A stretch of DNA of 64,000 bases from JBOGOC01 sp050747525. Its GTDB lineage: Bacteria > Acidobacteriota > Polarisedimenticolia > JACPZX01 > DASXTC01. A program made the position numbers and the translations under genes. Under the pieces are notes generated by a model. The model saw only the letters and a program-made list of their open reading frames with translations. It was not told the DNA's origin and did no database searches. Location: positions 88,348-152,347 of the forward strand of contig JBOGOC010000061.1 in the NCBI GenBank assembly GCA_050747525.1, read 5' to 3'. The first letter of the stretch is position 1. Every line of letters starts with the position of its first letter. Below, piece after piece: positions 46,101 through 55,132 of the stretch.

Positions 46101-46294
46101 AGACTGAACGCGAAGCGGCCCGATGCATCGGTGGTCACCGTGGAGATCCGGCGGTCGGGTGTGGTTCCCCGCAGCTCCACCACGATGCCCGGCAGGGGCG
46201 TCCCGTGAACGTCCACGACGCGACCTTGGAGGTTGACTGTCGATTCCGCCGCTGCGCAGAGCATCCCCAGGGCCAGGGCCCACGAGATCCGCAT
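43163..46294 (-). CDS. TonB-dependent outer membrane receptor with carboxypeptidase-regulatory N-domain
   Basis: 1043 residues. Signal peptide, a CarboxypepD_reg-like domain (LQGRVVDVHGTPLPGIVVEL, about 22-110), plug (about 120-245, with DLLLLAPGVTDPDQDGRLNVRGAR and EEVQVITSGAPAEYGRADGG), then a 22-strand barrel ending in the outer-membrane signature MGASLLF with terminal Phe. No TonB box was identified with certainty. This Oar-like type is abundant in Acidobacteriota. Substrate unknown. Its ATG shares one base with the TGA of the preceding barrel gene (TGATG). Confidence 0.9.
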   Translation of the reverse strand: MRISWALALGMLCAAAESTVNLQGRVVDVHGTPLPGIVVELRGTTPDRRISTVTTDASGRFAFSLSAPGEPVTLAASSPDHAPILMGPLSIERTTTLDVTLHPRSQLQETIQVEGIGETVPLEGNPDVTVFGELAIEGLPLVGRQITDLLLLAPGVTDPDQDGRLNVRGARDTGLQLRVDGTNVTNPLTGHFGQDINLETVEEVQVITSGAPAEYGRADGGFASVITKSGGNDLSGSLKLYWRSNFLDGDGANGDQNQTPNFSDTSLYATLGGPIVKDRLWYFGSVQVLDRETPVVLAGGPTVITSAEGTRPFLKLTWQADLLNKLTAQVSADPLDLLGNNIGSTVSPETDYLLTTGGTLAQIGWTSVLSPDLLLTGMLSSFRSGQDIEPVAENFEPVSIERIPLGPVTHVPLPCSSPNCRGEENVHIFSREDTFGARRYDLTLQETGPYPVASDQRLGRVTLKSDLSYVKETASGQHSIKSGFEGTHETYEEDRIQNPTLTDLTCGYLDCNPALPFQGRSGLLSLQAYDPVRTHPHAEGLGLGFYLQDAWKIRPNLMINVGLRLDLEEVDSVGQTQFNPLEESKEANRLFGMACEAYGSICTSTRTPGRRDGTLPISFTPPPGDPSLELDRNGDGTLQSEELTLIYEPFTKESDLVPDPFHINNTNISPRLAVSWDPFNDGKTRLSGSFGRYYDRLFLGTVTTEQHPISFVAEWFAQGFPINHADPNELSRPLNGAVSFNQTDRNLGTPYTDELSLGFERELAPEWSVALLYIHRKGEDLLQDVDQNHIHCAGFGTAYGVNPSKVCGDGGGLEQDRFGGIAFGSNSAALVPNGAIDLYHHSPRFNQILRIENANGYRYEALEARLRKRLHRNWQLDASYTLSEATGEAESFVDLSGNDPAVSDKVSGHLSYDQRHILKLQGVGHLKNEFLLGGTILWESGLPYSHIRNVADYDDAGSLTPQRIVSTTGKKNDFRNESRLTMSAHIEKRFNTGRITVSGFLDIENLLDSDDLLLREVDGDTFEVLEGERRFGRYLQMGASLLF

Positions 46295-47415
46295 CAGAAG
46301 TAGAACCTCACACCGAGACTGATGACGAAGCCGCCGTACTCGATCCTGCCCCCCTGGACCTCCAGGCGCCCGTCAGGATCGTCGCCGGGATCGAGGGAGT
46401 TGTTCCTGTAGCACCGATCCCCCGAGTGGCCGTCGTGGTCGAAGTCCCCCACGGTGTTGGGCGTGCACTTCACCAGGCCCTTTCCCGGGTCCAGTGGATC
46501 GATGTAGGGGTTGGGAAAGACCCCGATGTTGTTGAAGACCTTCAGCGAGCCGTCCTCCCGGAAAAGTGACTCGGAGAAGATTAGGAAGGAAACCTGATCC
46601 TCCCCGGCGGCCAGAAACTCCACGGCGCCGTCGGTGAAGATGTAGGAGGAGCTCGCCACGAAGCTCCACCGGTCACCGAGGAAGTACTCCAGGCCTCCTG
46701 TCAGATGCCATTCGAAGGCGTCGTCCGTCCGGATGCTGAACAGATGGCTCGCCGGAAGGCGCCCCTGGGCCTTCAGGGGGTTGAACTGATCGGAAGTCAG
46801 AATTCCCCCCTGTTCGTTGTATATCTCGCGGACGCGCAGCGCCGCGATGCGTTCGTTGAGAGCCTCCAGCTCCTCGTCGGCTTCCACGTCGGTGAAGATC
46901 ATCCCGAGCCCCGCGCCCAGGAAGGGGTTGAGGCGGGTGTCCTTCCTGAAGCGCGTCATCAGAGAGAGGGAGACCGGAATCTGTGTGAGGGAGCCGGCCA
47001 TCGTCGGAAAGGACGTCGTCCGGTTGGTGATGAGGGACAGAGCGGTAGGATTCTGCGGGTTTCCAGGGGCAGGGAACCGGTCGGCAAGGAATCCGTCGAC
47101 CGGCCCGACGTCGCCGCGGAACCACCCCGTGTCGAGCTGGAAAGCCAGATGGCTCGTGAGGCCGAATCCCGCGCTCAGGCTGAAGCTCAGACCGTCATCG
47201 ACGACCGCCGTGCGGCCTTCGTCCTCGCCCGGTCTGGGATCTCCCTGTTTGGCGGCGTTGTTTCTGACCTCGTCCTCGGTGGTGTGAAGGCCGAGACTCG
47301 AGGTGATGTACCAGAGCTGTCTGGCCTCGTTGGCCTGGGCAGGAGAGAAGCTCTGGACCAGAGAACCAACAAGGGCTAGGCGGCAGAACAGACTGACCTT
47401 GCCCCAACGACCCAC
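46294..47415 (-). CDS. Outer membrane beta-barrel protein
   Basis: 373 residues from GTG 47413-47415. Signal peptide (SLFCRLALVGSLVQSFSPAQA). Amphipathic strands such as LSFSLSAGFGLTSHLAFQLD, IPVSLSLMTRF, NPFLGAGLGMIFTDV and HLTGGLEYFLGDRWSFVASS, and the terminal SLGVRFYF with C-terminal Phe, indicate a porin-sized barrel. Encoded one base apart from the TonB receptor, so a partner barrel for uptake or anchoring is plausible. No specific family assigned. Confidence 0.8.
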   Translation of the reverse strand: MGRWGKVSLFCRLALVGSLVQSFSPAQANEARQLWYITSSLGLHTTEDEVRNNAAKQGDPRPGEDEGRTAVVDDGLSFSLSAGFGLTSHLAFQLDTGWFRGDVGPVDGFLADRFPAPGNPQNPTALSLITNRTTSFPTMAGSLTQIPVSLSLMTRFRKDTRLNPFLGAGLGMIFTDVEADEELEALNERIAALRVREIYNEQGGILTSDQFNPLKAQGRLPASHLFSIRTDDAFEWHLTGGLEYFLGDRWSFVASSSYIFTDGAVEFLAAGEDQVSFLIFSESLFREDGSLKVFNNIGVFPNPYIDPLDPGKGLVKCTPNTVGDFDHDGHSGDRCYRNNSLDPGDDPDGRLEVQGGRIEYGGFVISLGVRFYF

Positions 47416-47470
47416 GTGCGCCCCCGCGGCACCATGCGCGATACCGCAAGTATACGCAGATTCGTCGGTC

Positions 47471-47710
47471 CTAACCGCCGTTCAGTGCGCTCTTCACGCC
47501 TTCGATCAGGTGGCTGGCCGGAGGAGTGAACAGGCCGTTGGCCCTGATCGTCTTGCGGCCGTCGATGGAGACCGACAGCTCCAGGAATCCGCCGCGGACG
47601 ATCTCGGCTCTGATCCCCGGGACATCCTTTTCGAGCGCGGCCGCCACCCGGGCGGCCATCACCTTCTTGAAGGGTCAGACGGGGCAGTAATGAATCTGGA
47701 CCTGGCGCAT
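47471..47710 (-). CDS. Candidate SelW-like (Rdx family) selenoprotein, UGA read as selenocysteine
   Basis: 80 codons from ATG 47708-47710 to the stop at 47471, with one internal TGA at 47675-47677. The start has AGGAG with 6-nt spacing. The product begins MRQVQIHYCPVUPF, placing Sec at residue 12 in C9-P-V-U12, the redox motif position of SelW/Rdx proteins (YC-x-x-C/U after a first beta strand). After the TGA the same frame continues for 67 sense codons with the Rdx-like pattern: helix VMAARVAAALEKDVPG, strands IRAEIVRG and FLELSVSIDG, and C-terminal helix. A SECIS-like hairpin follows the TGA. A conventional caller would see two fragments. A TGC-to-TGA pseudogene is the main alternative. Confidence 0.72.
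47639..47657 (-). promoter_or_regulatory. SECIS-like hairpin downstream of the in-frame TGA
   Basis: On the minus strand a perfect 7-bp stem (47651-47657 GGCCGCC with 47639-47645 GGCGGCC) and the 5-nt loop CGGGT. The stem begins 18 nt after the TGA and the loop 24 nt after it. A G falls in the first two loop positions, which agrees with the bacterial SECIS model as I recall it. The strand is GC-rich coding DNA, so chance pairing is possible. Confidence 0.55.
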
Positions 47711-47739
47711 GTGCGGCTCCTGCTTGCCGGGGCTGCATT

Positions 47740-48321
47740 CTACCAGGAACGCTGCCCCCGCACCTGGCGGAAGGTGATCGAGTACCGCAAGGTCTTCATC
47801 GCCGGAATGGTGTGCTGCCAGCTCGAGCGCGCGGCTCCGGAAAGGAGATAGAGCGACCGCGGCTCCAGAACAGCCTCGACAACCTCCAATCGGCCCGCCA
47901 CGGTCCGGCGCAGACGGAACCGCGCCGGCGCCCCCAGCGAGACCCCCGCCACCACGGGGCCGAACATGGGGGCGTCGCGGTGCCAGCCGATCCCCGCGCC
48001 CGCCGGGTAACGGGTTACCAGGGCCTGCTGGAGGCCGTCGAAGGAGAGTCCCGCCTCCTCGGTGCACCGCTCGCGCAGGTGCAGCAGGAAGGGCGGAATC
48101 GGCGCGGAGGGCCGAAGTGTCCCACCGTCGTAGCCGTAGTCCCAGCCGAAGTGGACCACCGTGCGGCGGGCCACCACGCCCCTCATGCGGATCTGCTGGA
48201 ACGGAAGCTCCTCGACGCGGGCGATCAGCTCCGTCTCCTCGGCGGAGTCGATGAAGCCCGCGCGATAGACAAACCCTTCGGGGAGGACTACCGGATCGAT
48301 CGCTCTCTGCCGCATCGCCAT
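47740..48321 (-). CDS. AlkB-like 2-oxoglutarate/Fe(II) dioxygenase
   Basis: 193 residues from ATG 48319-48321. The iron ligands are H114 and D116 (WHRDAPMFG) and H170 (WQHTIPA); R179 and R185 (RYSITFR) bind 2-oxoglutarate. The upstream GWDYGYDGG and PPFLLHLRERC regions fit the short AlkB family that repairs alkylated DNA/RNA bases or modifies proteins. It precedes the SelW-like gene by 29 nt on the same strand, so the two are probably cotranscribed, hinting at a shared oxidative or alkylation stress role. Upstream lie TATAGT and an inverted repeat. Confidence 0.88.
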   Translation of the reverse strand: MAMRQRAIDPVVLPEGFVYRAGFIDSAEETELIARVEELPFQQIRMRGVVARRTVVHFGWDYGYDGGTLRPSAPIPPFLLHLRERCTEEAGLSFDGLQQALVTRYPAGAGIGWHRDAPMFGPVVAGVSLGAPARFRLRRTVAGRLEVVEAVLEPRSLYLLSGAARSSWQHTIPAMKTLRYSITFRQVRGQRSW

Positions 48322-48351
48322 CGCATCCTCGATTGCGGGGCGGGTCTTCCC

Positions 48352-48386
48352 ACTATAGCGTCCTGAATGTCGCTCTCCAGCGACAT
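48352..48386 (-). promoter_or_regulatory. Promoter and inverted-repeat operator candidate of alkB-selW
   Basis: TATAGT at 48352-48357 (minus strand), about 30 nt before the AlkB ATG. A perfect 8-bp inverted repeat ATGTCGCT/AGCGACAT with a 4-nt gap spans 48367-48386, exactly over the expected -35 region. No T-run follows it in either direction, so an operator fits better than a terminator. Confidence 0.5.
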
Positions 48387-48475
48387 GCAAGATGCATGCG
48401 CCCTCGTGGCTCCTTGCCAGCCGCGCGCTTCGGCGCCCTCCGTATGGCACAGGACTTCTGACTCAGGACGCTGGC

Positions 48476-49477
<1,002 letters not shown>

Positions 49478-49575
49478 GGGGTGACCTCCGGGCGCGTCCT
49501 GATGGTGTAGACTCTGGCTCCGATTCGGGCCGCGCGTTTCCTCGTGATGGCCCGCATCCTGACACAGGAACGGTG

Positions 49576-51516
49576 ATGAAGGCGAGAGGCGCGAAGGCGG
49601 GCATCGTGGCGACGGCCCTGGCCGTGATGGCGGGGGCCGGCTGCGGCAAGGGCGGTGACAACGCAGGCGAAGCCGCCGGCCAGGCTCGCCCGGCAGAGGC
49701 TGAGGCCGTGGCCAAGGCCGCTCCCGGAGACATCCATTCCTACGCGCGCCCCGAGCAGGTGCGCGTCACTCACGTCGACATGGACCTGAACGTGGATTTC
49801 CCCGCGCGCGTGCTGAAGGGGACGGCGGTGCTGCACCTGAAGCGCGACGACCCGAAGGCCCCGCTCAGGCTCGACTCGCGCAGCCTCGACCTGAAGGCTG
49901 TCCGCGTGGGCCGGGAGGGGGGCCAGCTCGCCGGGGCCACGTGGATGGTGCGCGACCCGGATCCCATCCTGGGGTCCGAGGTGGTGGTCCAGCTGACCCC
50001 CGACGCCGACCGCGTGGCCATCGAGTACGTGACCAGCCCGGAGGCGAGCGGCCTGCAATGGCTGGAGCCGTCCCAGACGGCGGGCGGAAAGCATCCCTAC
50101 ATGTACAGCCAGTCGCAGGCCATCCACGCGCGCTCGTGGATCCCCTGCCAGGACAGCCCCGCGGTCCGCGTGACCTACGACGCCAAGGTTCAGGTGGCGC
50201 CCCCTCTGAAGGCGGTGATGGGGGCGCGCAAGGGCGCGGCCACGGGGCCCGGGACCTTCTCGTTCACGATGCCCCACGCCATTCCGTCCTACCTCATCGC
50301 CATCGGCGTGGGGGACGTGGCGCTGGGCGAGGTGGGGGCGCGCACGGGCGTCTGGACCGAGCCCTCGATGCTGAAGCGGTCGGTGGCCGAGTTCGCCGAC
50401 ATGGAGAAGATGCTGCACGCGATCGAGCCGGTGTACGGGCCCTACAGGTGGGAGCGCTACGACACGCTGGTCCTGCCGCCGTCGTTCCCCTTCGGAGGCA
50501 TGGAGAATCCCATGCTCACCTTCCTCACCCCCACCATCCTGGCCGGCGACAAGTCGCTGGTGGCGCTGGTGGCGCACGAGATGGCCCACTCGTGGTCGGG
50601 GAACCTGGTCACCAACGCGACGTGGTCCGACTTCTGGCTCAACGAAGGGTTCACCGTGTACATCGAGCGGCGCATCATGGAGGAGGTCTACGGCGACCGG
50701 CGCGTGCAGATGGAATGGTCGCTCGGGCTCCAGGATCTGGAGAAGGGCCTCGAGGAGCTGGCCGGCAAGCCGGAGGATCAGCAGCTGTACATCGACCTGG
50801 CGGGCCGCGACCCCGACGACGCCGTCACCGACGTGGCCTACGAGAAGGGGGCGCACCTGCTGCGCAGGCTCGAGCTGACCTACGGGCGCGAGGCCTTCGA
50901 TCCCTTTCTGAGATCATGGTTCGACGAGCACGCGTTCACCAGCGTGACCACCGATCAGTTCCTGGCGTTCCTTCAGGATAGGCTCATCGGCCGCCACGCG
51001 CCGCGGGCCGGGGCCACCCCGCCGGACCTGGCCCTGTGGGTGCGTGGTCCGGGCCTGCCCAAGGACGTTCCCCGGATCCCGGAAGGCATCTTCGCGGACG
51101 TGGACCAGGCGGCGAAGAGCTGGGCCGAGAAGAAGGCCCCGGCCTCCCAGCTCGCCACGAAGGACTGGACCACGCAGCACTGGCTCCATTTCTTGAGGGC
51201 CTTACCACCCACGGTGGAGTCGGCCCGCATGAAGGAGCTGGACGAGGCCTTCGCCTTCACGCGCACCGGCAACGCGGAGATCCTCGACGAGTGGCTGGTG
51301 CTGGCCATCCGGCACGGATATCCGGGGGCCGACGCCCGGCTGGAAGAGTTCCTGACCAGCCAGGGGCGCCGCAAGTTCCTCAAGCCGCTGTACGAGGAGC
51401 TGGTGAAGACGGAGGCCGGCCGCGGCCGCGCCCGCCAGATCTACGCGAAGGGGCGCCCGCTGTACCACTCCATCTCGCGCGCGACGCTGGACAAGATCGT
51501 CCTGCCCCAGGGCTAG
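49576..51516 (+). CDS. M1 family zinc aminopeptidase (leukotriene-A4-hydrolase type), lipoprotein
   Basis: 646 residues from ATG 49576. Lipobox AVMAGAGC at about 15-23 indicates export and lipid anchoring. Catalytic motifs: substrate loop GGMEN (307-311), zinc site H334-E335-x2-H338 with third ligand E357 (LNEGFT), and a C-terminal helical domain with the LTA4H-like LHFLRALP. It removes N-terminal residues from peptides in the periplasm. The TAG stop shares CTAG with the convergent hydrolase gene. Confidence 0.93.
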   Translation: MKARGAKAGIVATALAVMAGAGCGKGGDNAGEAAGQARPAEAEAVAKAAPGDIHSYARPEQVRVTHVDMDLNVDFPARVLKGTAVLHLKRDDPKAPLRLDSRSLDLKAVRVGREGGQLAGATWMVRDPDPILGSEVVVQLTPDADRVAIEYVTSPEASGLQWLEPSQTAGGKHPYMYSQSQAIHARSWIPCQDSPAVRVTYDAKVQVAPPLKAVMGARKGAATGPGTFSFTMPHAIPSYLIAIGVGDVALGEVGARTGVWTEPSMLKRSVAEFADMEKMLHAIEPVYGPYRWERYDTLVLPPSFPFGGMENPMLTFLTPTILAGDKSLVALVAHEMAHSWSGNLVTNATWSDFWLNEGFTVYIERRIMEEVYGDRRVQMEWSLGLQDLEKGLEELAGKPEDQQLYIDLAGRDPDDAVTDVAYEKGAHLLRRLELTYGREAFDPFLRSWFDEHAFTSVTTDQFLAFLQDRLIGRHAPRAGATPPDLALWVRGPGLPKDVPRIPEGIFADVDQAAKSWAEKKAPASQLATKDWTTQHWLHFLRALPPTVESARMKELDEAFAFTRTGNAEILDEWLVLAIRHGYPGADARLEEFLTSQGRRKFLKPLYEELVKTEAGRGRARQIYAKGRPLYHSISRATLDKIVLPQG

Positions 51517-52916
51517 CTCTGCCCTCGCGACTCCAGTGAGGCCAGCAGCTCCTGGAACCGCGCCTCATCCTTGAGAGGGACGAGCCACCGGTCGGTCCGC
51601 AGGCGCTGCGGGTCGAGAGGCAGCGCCGCCGCGGCTCGGGCCAGGGCGTCGAGGGCCTCCTTCTTCTGGCCGAGCTGGGCGCGGGCGCGCGCCAGCATCA
51701 CCTGCACGCCGGCATCTTCGGGCCGCAGCGTCTCGGCCACCGCCAGGAAGGCCGCGGCGCGCGCGGCGTCCTTGCGGCTCAGGCAGTCCATCGGCTCGTA
51801 GAACGAGACGTGCACGAACAGGGTGGACAGCATCCGATCGGCCATCTGCGCAAGCATCGTGTCGCTGCTCTTCGCGTCGGCCTGCAGCGGCTGGACCTTG
51901 AGGGTGCGCAGCGTCTCCTCGACGGTGGGCGGCGGGTTGGCCACGTGAAACTGGCCCAGGAACGTGCCGAGCCTGGTCTGGAAGCCCCGCTCGCGCCCCG
52001 CCAGGTCGTCCATGCGGTCCTTTGTCTTGCGCGCCTGGCGGTCCTTCTCGAGGGCCGCCGCGCGCGCGGCCGCGTCGGCCACCGGGGCCAGCCCTTCGAA
52101 GTCGCGCGCGATCGACCGGTACTCGCGCAGCGCCTCGTACGCGTCGCCCGCTGAGTCCAGCGACCGGGCGCGTGAGAGCCGCCCCTCGAGCAACCGCCCG
52201 GCCAGCGCCTCGTCCCGTGGCCGCAGCCCCTGCTTCATGGCCTGCACCTCCATCCACTCCAGCGCGGCGGAGGCCACACCTTCCGGGGGCCAGGCGTGAG
52301 AGCCCTCGAAGAAGACCACCCGGTGCGCGGCGCCCAGCTCATCCAGCTTGTCGTCCAGAGCGCGCAGCTCCGTGAAGTTGAAGTCGGTGGTCCCCGCGCC
52401 GCCGAAGAACGGCGGCGCCTTGTCCAGAGGATGCCGCTCCGACGGGAGCCCCGCCCCGAAGCCGATCACACCGGCCACGCCGTCGCGCAGGCGCACCGAG
52501 AAGTCCCAGGCCGCGCGGGCGGTGCCGGAGAAGCCGGCAAGGTAGAGGCGCTTTGGATCGATGGAGAAGCGGCGCCGCGCGTCGGGGAGCATCGCCCGCA
52601 CGGCCTTCTCGTTGGGCTCCCACGCTCCGTCGCTCGACGTGTCGTAGGAGCTGATCAGGATGTAGCCGAGCCGATCGGCGCCGGGGCGGAAGAGCTCCAG
52701 CGGGGTCCCGGCCCGCCCGCGCGGATCCATGAGCAGGACCACGGGATGGGCGCGGTGTGGATCGTACGAAGCCGGAAGGAACGCCGCGTAGGTCTGGTTC
52801 GGATCCGGCTCGCAGGCGATCCGCTCCAGGGACGCCGGATCGGGGGTCGCTGCGGAAACGAGGGACGAACAGGCGGCCACCAGGGCCAGGACGCCGATCT
52901 CGAGAAGTCGCTGCAT
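51513..52916 (-). CDS. Lipoprotein with alpha/beta-hydrolase domain and C-terminal TPR-like helices
   Basis: 467 residues. Lipobox ALVAAC near residue 16. Residues 35-230 resemble PHB-depolymerase/Esterase-D-type hydrolases: HPVVLLMDPRGRAG, the elbow LAGFSGTARAAWD (Ser nucleophile in GFSGT) and a later HAWP that may contain the catalytic His. Residues 240-460 are helical with TPR-like repeats (DAYEALREYRSIARDFEG, QVMLARARAQLGQKKEALDAL). Likely an outer-membrane or periplasmic esterase; no substrate can be named. A DUF-type non-enzymatic role is possible. Confidence 0.75.
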   Translation of the reverse strand: MQRLLEIGVLALVAACSSLVSAATPDPASLERIACEPDPNQTYAAFLPASYDPHRAHPVVLLMDPRGRAGTPLELFRPGADRLGYILISSYDTSSDGAWEPNEKAVRAMLPDARRRFSIDPKRLYLAGFSGTARAAWDFSVRLRDGVAGVIGFGAGLPSERHPLDKAPPFFGGAGTTDFNFTELRALDDKLDELGAAHRVVFFEGSHAWPPEGVASAALEWMEVQAMKQGLRPRDEALAGRLLEGRLSRARSLDSAGDAYEALREYRSIARDFEGLAPVADAAARAAALEKDRQARKTKDRMDDLAGRERGFQTRLGTFLGQFHVANPPPTVEETLRTLKVQPLQADAKSSDTMLAQMADRMLSTLFVHVSFYEPMDCLSRKDAARAAAFLAVAETLRPEDAGVQVMLARARAQLGQKKEALDALARAAAALPLDPQRLRTDRWLVPLKDEARFQELLASLESRGQS

Positions 52917-52973
52917 GATGAGGGCCTTCAGATGTCCGGGACGTGCCGTGCCCGCATCATATCACCGCCCGCT

Positions 52974-54674
52974 TCACCACCACGGGCGATCGACCCAGTA
53001 CACGCGGATGGAATGCCCGATCACGGCGCGAGGCTCCATGTCGAGCAGCGGCCGGTAGAAGCGCTTTGCCCTCATCGGCAGGTAGATGCCGTGCAGGTGC
53101 GTGACGCTCACCGCCACGTAGCCGGGCAGGCGTGGATCCTCGAACTGCGCGTTCCCGAAATCCCCGGTGGTACCTCCCAGCCGCGTGCTGGCGATGCCGT
53201 AGTAGGCGGGGTCGGTGCTGCCGAAGTAGGCCAGGTTGACGTGCTGGACGCCGTTCTCGTCCATCCAGCGTTTCAGGCCCTTCAGATCCTGGCCCCAGTC
53301 GAGGTCCGAATCGGCAAGGTACCTGTAGCCCCGGCTCGTGCCGCCGATCAGCTCGCTGGCGTAGGCCAGGTAGTGAGGGTAGACGGTGGCGAACCCGCCC
53401 ACCCACAGGACGGCCACCAGGCAGGCGACGAGTCGGTGCCGCGCCAGGAGAGGCTCGATGCCGCGCGTGGCCAGGAGCACGCCGAACGGATAGACGGGCA
53501 GAAGGTGCCTGAGGCAGACGTTGAGACCCGACACGATGGCCACGCCGAGAAAGACGGCCATGGGGAGCAATAAGAAGAGCGTCCCGGCCCCCGGCCGCCG
53601 CCAGTGGCGGATCGAGAGCCCCAGGCCGGTGAGCATGAGGATCATCAGCAGGAGGGGTGTCTTGAGCACAGTGATGATGGGGAAGTAGTGGATGCCCGCC
53701 CCGCGATAGGCGGCGCCCAGGATGTCCGCCCTCTTCCCTGCTTTGTGCTGGCCGATCACGAATCCCATCGAGCAGGCATTGGGCAGCAGATGATGCCGGT
53801 CCACGAAGCCGGCGACGGCCGCCAGCGCCGGAACGCCTTTCATCTCCGTCGGGGTCAACTCGAAGCGGGCATTCGGGGGCCCGGGCGTCGGGGCGTACCG
53901 GAACCCATAGAACGCCCAGGTCGTGACGTACCCGAGCGTGAGCAGGTGCAGCACGATCAGCGCCGCCGCCCCCGCGGCCCGGGGGCCCTTCCGCCACGCG
54001 TGGACCAGCAGGAGCAGCATCACGATCGGCACCAGCAGCAGCGCCGTGAACTTGGTGACCAGAGCGAGAGCGAAGAAGACGGAGAGGCCGATCAGGTTGC
54101 CTGCGCCCGGGCTGCGGGTGGTCCTCCAGAGAAAGTAGACGGTCCCGAAGACGAAGCAGGTCACCCCCAGATCGGTCGTCACCAGGCGCGCGTGAGCGAG
54201 GAGGTTCGGCTCCAGGCTGTACAGGAACAGCGCCGCGCAGGCGGCGCTCCAGCCCATCAGATCCCTGGCCCAGAAGAACACCAGCCAGCCGAGCAGAAGG
54301 CCCAGCAGCACGATCATGAATCGCGCGCGGTAGAGCAGGCGGTCCCCACCGTTGAGATCGAAGAGGAACCGATGGGAGAACGGAAGGGGGTTGTTGAAGA
54401 GCAGCCCGCGCGCGTCCCTGGGGAGCTGGCCCCCTTCGAACGCGACGTCCCGGGAGAACAGGAGCGGCAGGGCCGCCCACATGTCCAGGAACGGGGGATT
54501 CTCCACATCGAGACTGTAGTCGCGCAGCGTGAGCGCCGCGTAGCCTGCCGTCAGGTGCTGAGGCTCGTCCCAGGTGGCCGACTCCCGCGTGTAGCTGGAG
54601 ACGGCGAGAAAGATGTAAATGATGGTGAAAAGGCCGAGAACGATCGCGGTCCGGAACCGCTGCCAGAGAAGCAT
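52974..54674 (-). CDS. Membrane glycosyltransferase of the ArnT/PMT (GT39/GT83-like) superfamily
   Basis: 566 residues from ATG 54672-54674; the GTG six codons upstream is less likely. The first periplasmic loop has the acidic pair in ESATWDEPQHLTAGY and DVENPPFLD, where such enzymes bind metal and the lipid-linked sugar. About eleven membrane helices, then a periplasmic C-domain with DSDLDWGQDLKGLKRWM, a pattern common in bacterial homologues. It would move sugar from a polyprenyl phosphate to a protein or lipid. TGCTAACAT stands 8 nt before the ATG (leaderless candidate). Confidence 0.85.
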   Translation of the reverse strand: MLLWQRFRTAIVLGLFTIIYIFLAVSSYTRESATWDEPQHLTAGYAALTLRDYSLDVENPPFLDMWAALPLLFSRDVAFEGGQLPRDARGLLFNNPLPFSHRFLFDLNGGDRLLYRARFMIVLLGLLLGWLVFFWARDLMGWSAACAALFLYSLEPNLLAHARLVTTDLGVTCFVFGTVYFLWRTTRSPGAGNLIGLSVFFALALVTKFTALLLVPIVMLLLLVHAWRKGPRAAGAAALIVLHLLTLGYVTTWAFYGFRYAPTPGPPNARFELTPTEMKGVPALAAVAGFVDRHHLLPNACSMGFVIGQHKAGKRADILGAAYRGAGIHYFPIITVLKTPLLLMILMLTGLGLSIRHWRRPGAGTLFLLLPMAVFLGVAIVSGLNVCLRHLLPVYPFGVLLATRGIEPLLARHRLVACLVAVLWVGGFATVYPHYLAYASELIGGTSRGYRYLADSDLDWGQDLKGLKRWMDENGVQHVNLAYFGSTDPAYYGIASTRLGGTTGDFGNAQFEDPRLPGYVAVSVTHLHGIYLPMRAKRFYRPLLDMEPRAVIGHSIRVYWVDRPWW

Positions 54675-54749
54675 GGCTGCGGATGTTAGCACCCGGTGGT
54701 CGCCTGGAATGCATTGCTGCGCGGGCGTTTTCAGCTGATGCCCGCTCCC

Positions 54750-54778
54750 TGGACAGGGCTGTAACCGTCCTGTATAGT
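54750..54778 (+). promoter_or_regulatory. Sigma70-like promoter of the 54824 gene
   Basis: TGGACA (54750-54755), 17-bp spacer, TATAGT (54773-54778), one mismatch from consensus in each hexamer. A 39-nt leader with a strong AGGAGGAAGG ribosome binding site would follow. Confidence 0.65.
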
Positions 54779-54823
54779 CCGCCCCGTTGCCCCCACTTTA
54801 CATTCAGGACAGGAGGAAGGACG

Positions 54824-55120
54824 ATGCGCAAGCTTCTGTGCTCGGTTCTGGTGCTTGTCATGGCGGCGGTGGCGGGAGCTGGTCTCCTTGCCCAGGGCAA
54901 GACGCACGACGTGACGGCGCAAGTGGTCTCCGTGGACGCGGCGGCCAAGACCATCACGATCAAGGGTGACGACGGCAAGGACAAGACGGTGCCGGTGAGC
55001 GGCAACGCTCTCAAGAGCCTCGCGACCGTGAAGGCCGGCGACAAGGTTGTCCTGACCTGCACGGACAACGACAAGGGCGAGCACCAGGCTGTTACCGAGA
55101 TCAAGCCCTCCAAGGCCTGA
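54824..55120 (+). CDS. Small secreted beta-rich protein of unknown function
   Basis: 98 residues. ATG 54824 follows AGGAGGAAGG closely, fixing the start. Signal peptide MRKLLCSVLVLVMAAVAGAGLLAQ. The mature domain KTHDVTAQVVSVDAAAKTITIKGDDGKDKTV and VKAGDKVVLTCTDND reads as a small five-stranded OB-like barrel, similar in style to DUF5666 or CusF-like modules but without CusF metal ligands. Strong promoter, ribosome binding site and a terminator-like hairpin downstream suggest an abundant monocistronic product. Confidence 0.75.
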   Translation: MRKLLCSVLVLVMAAVAGAGLLAQGKTHDVTAQVVSVDAAAKTITIKGDDGKDKTVPVSGNALKSLATVKAGDKVVLTCTDNDKGEHQAVTEIKPSKA

Positions 55121-55132
55121 TCTCCTCCGGGA

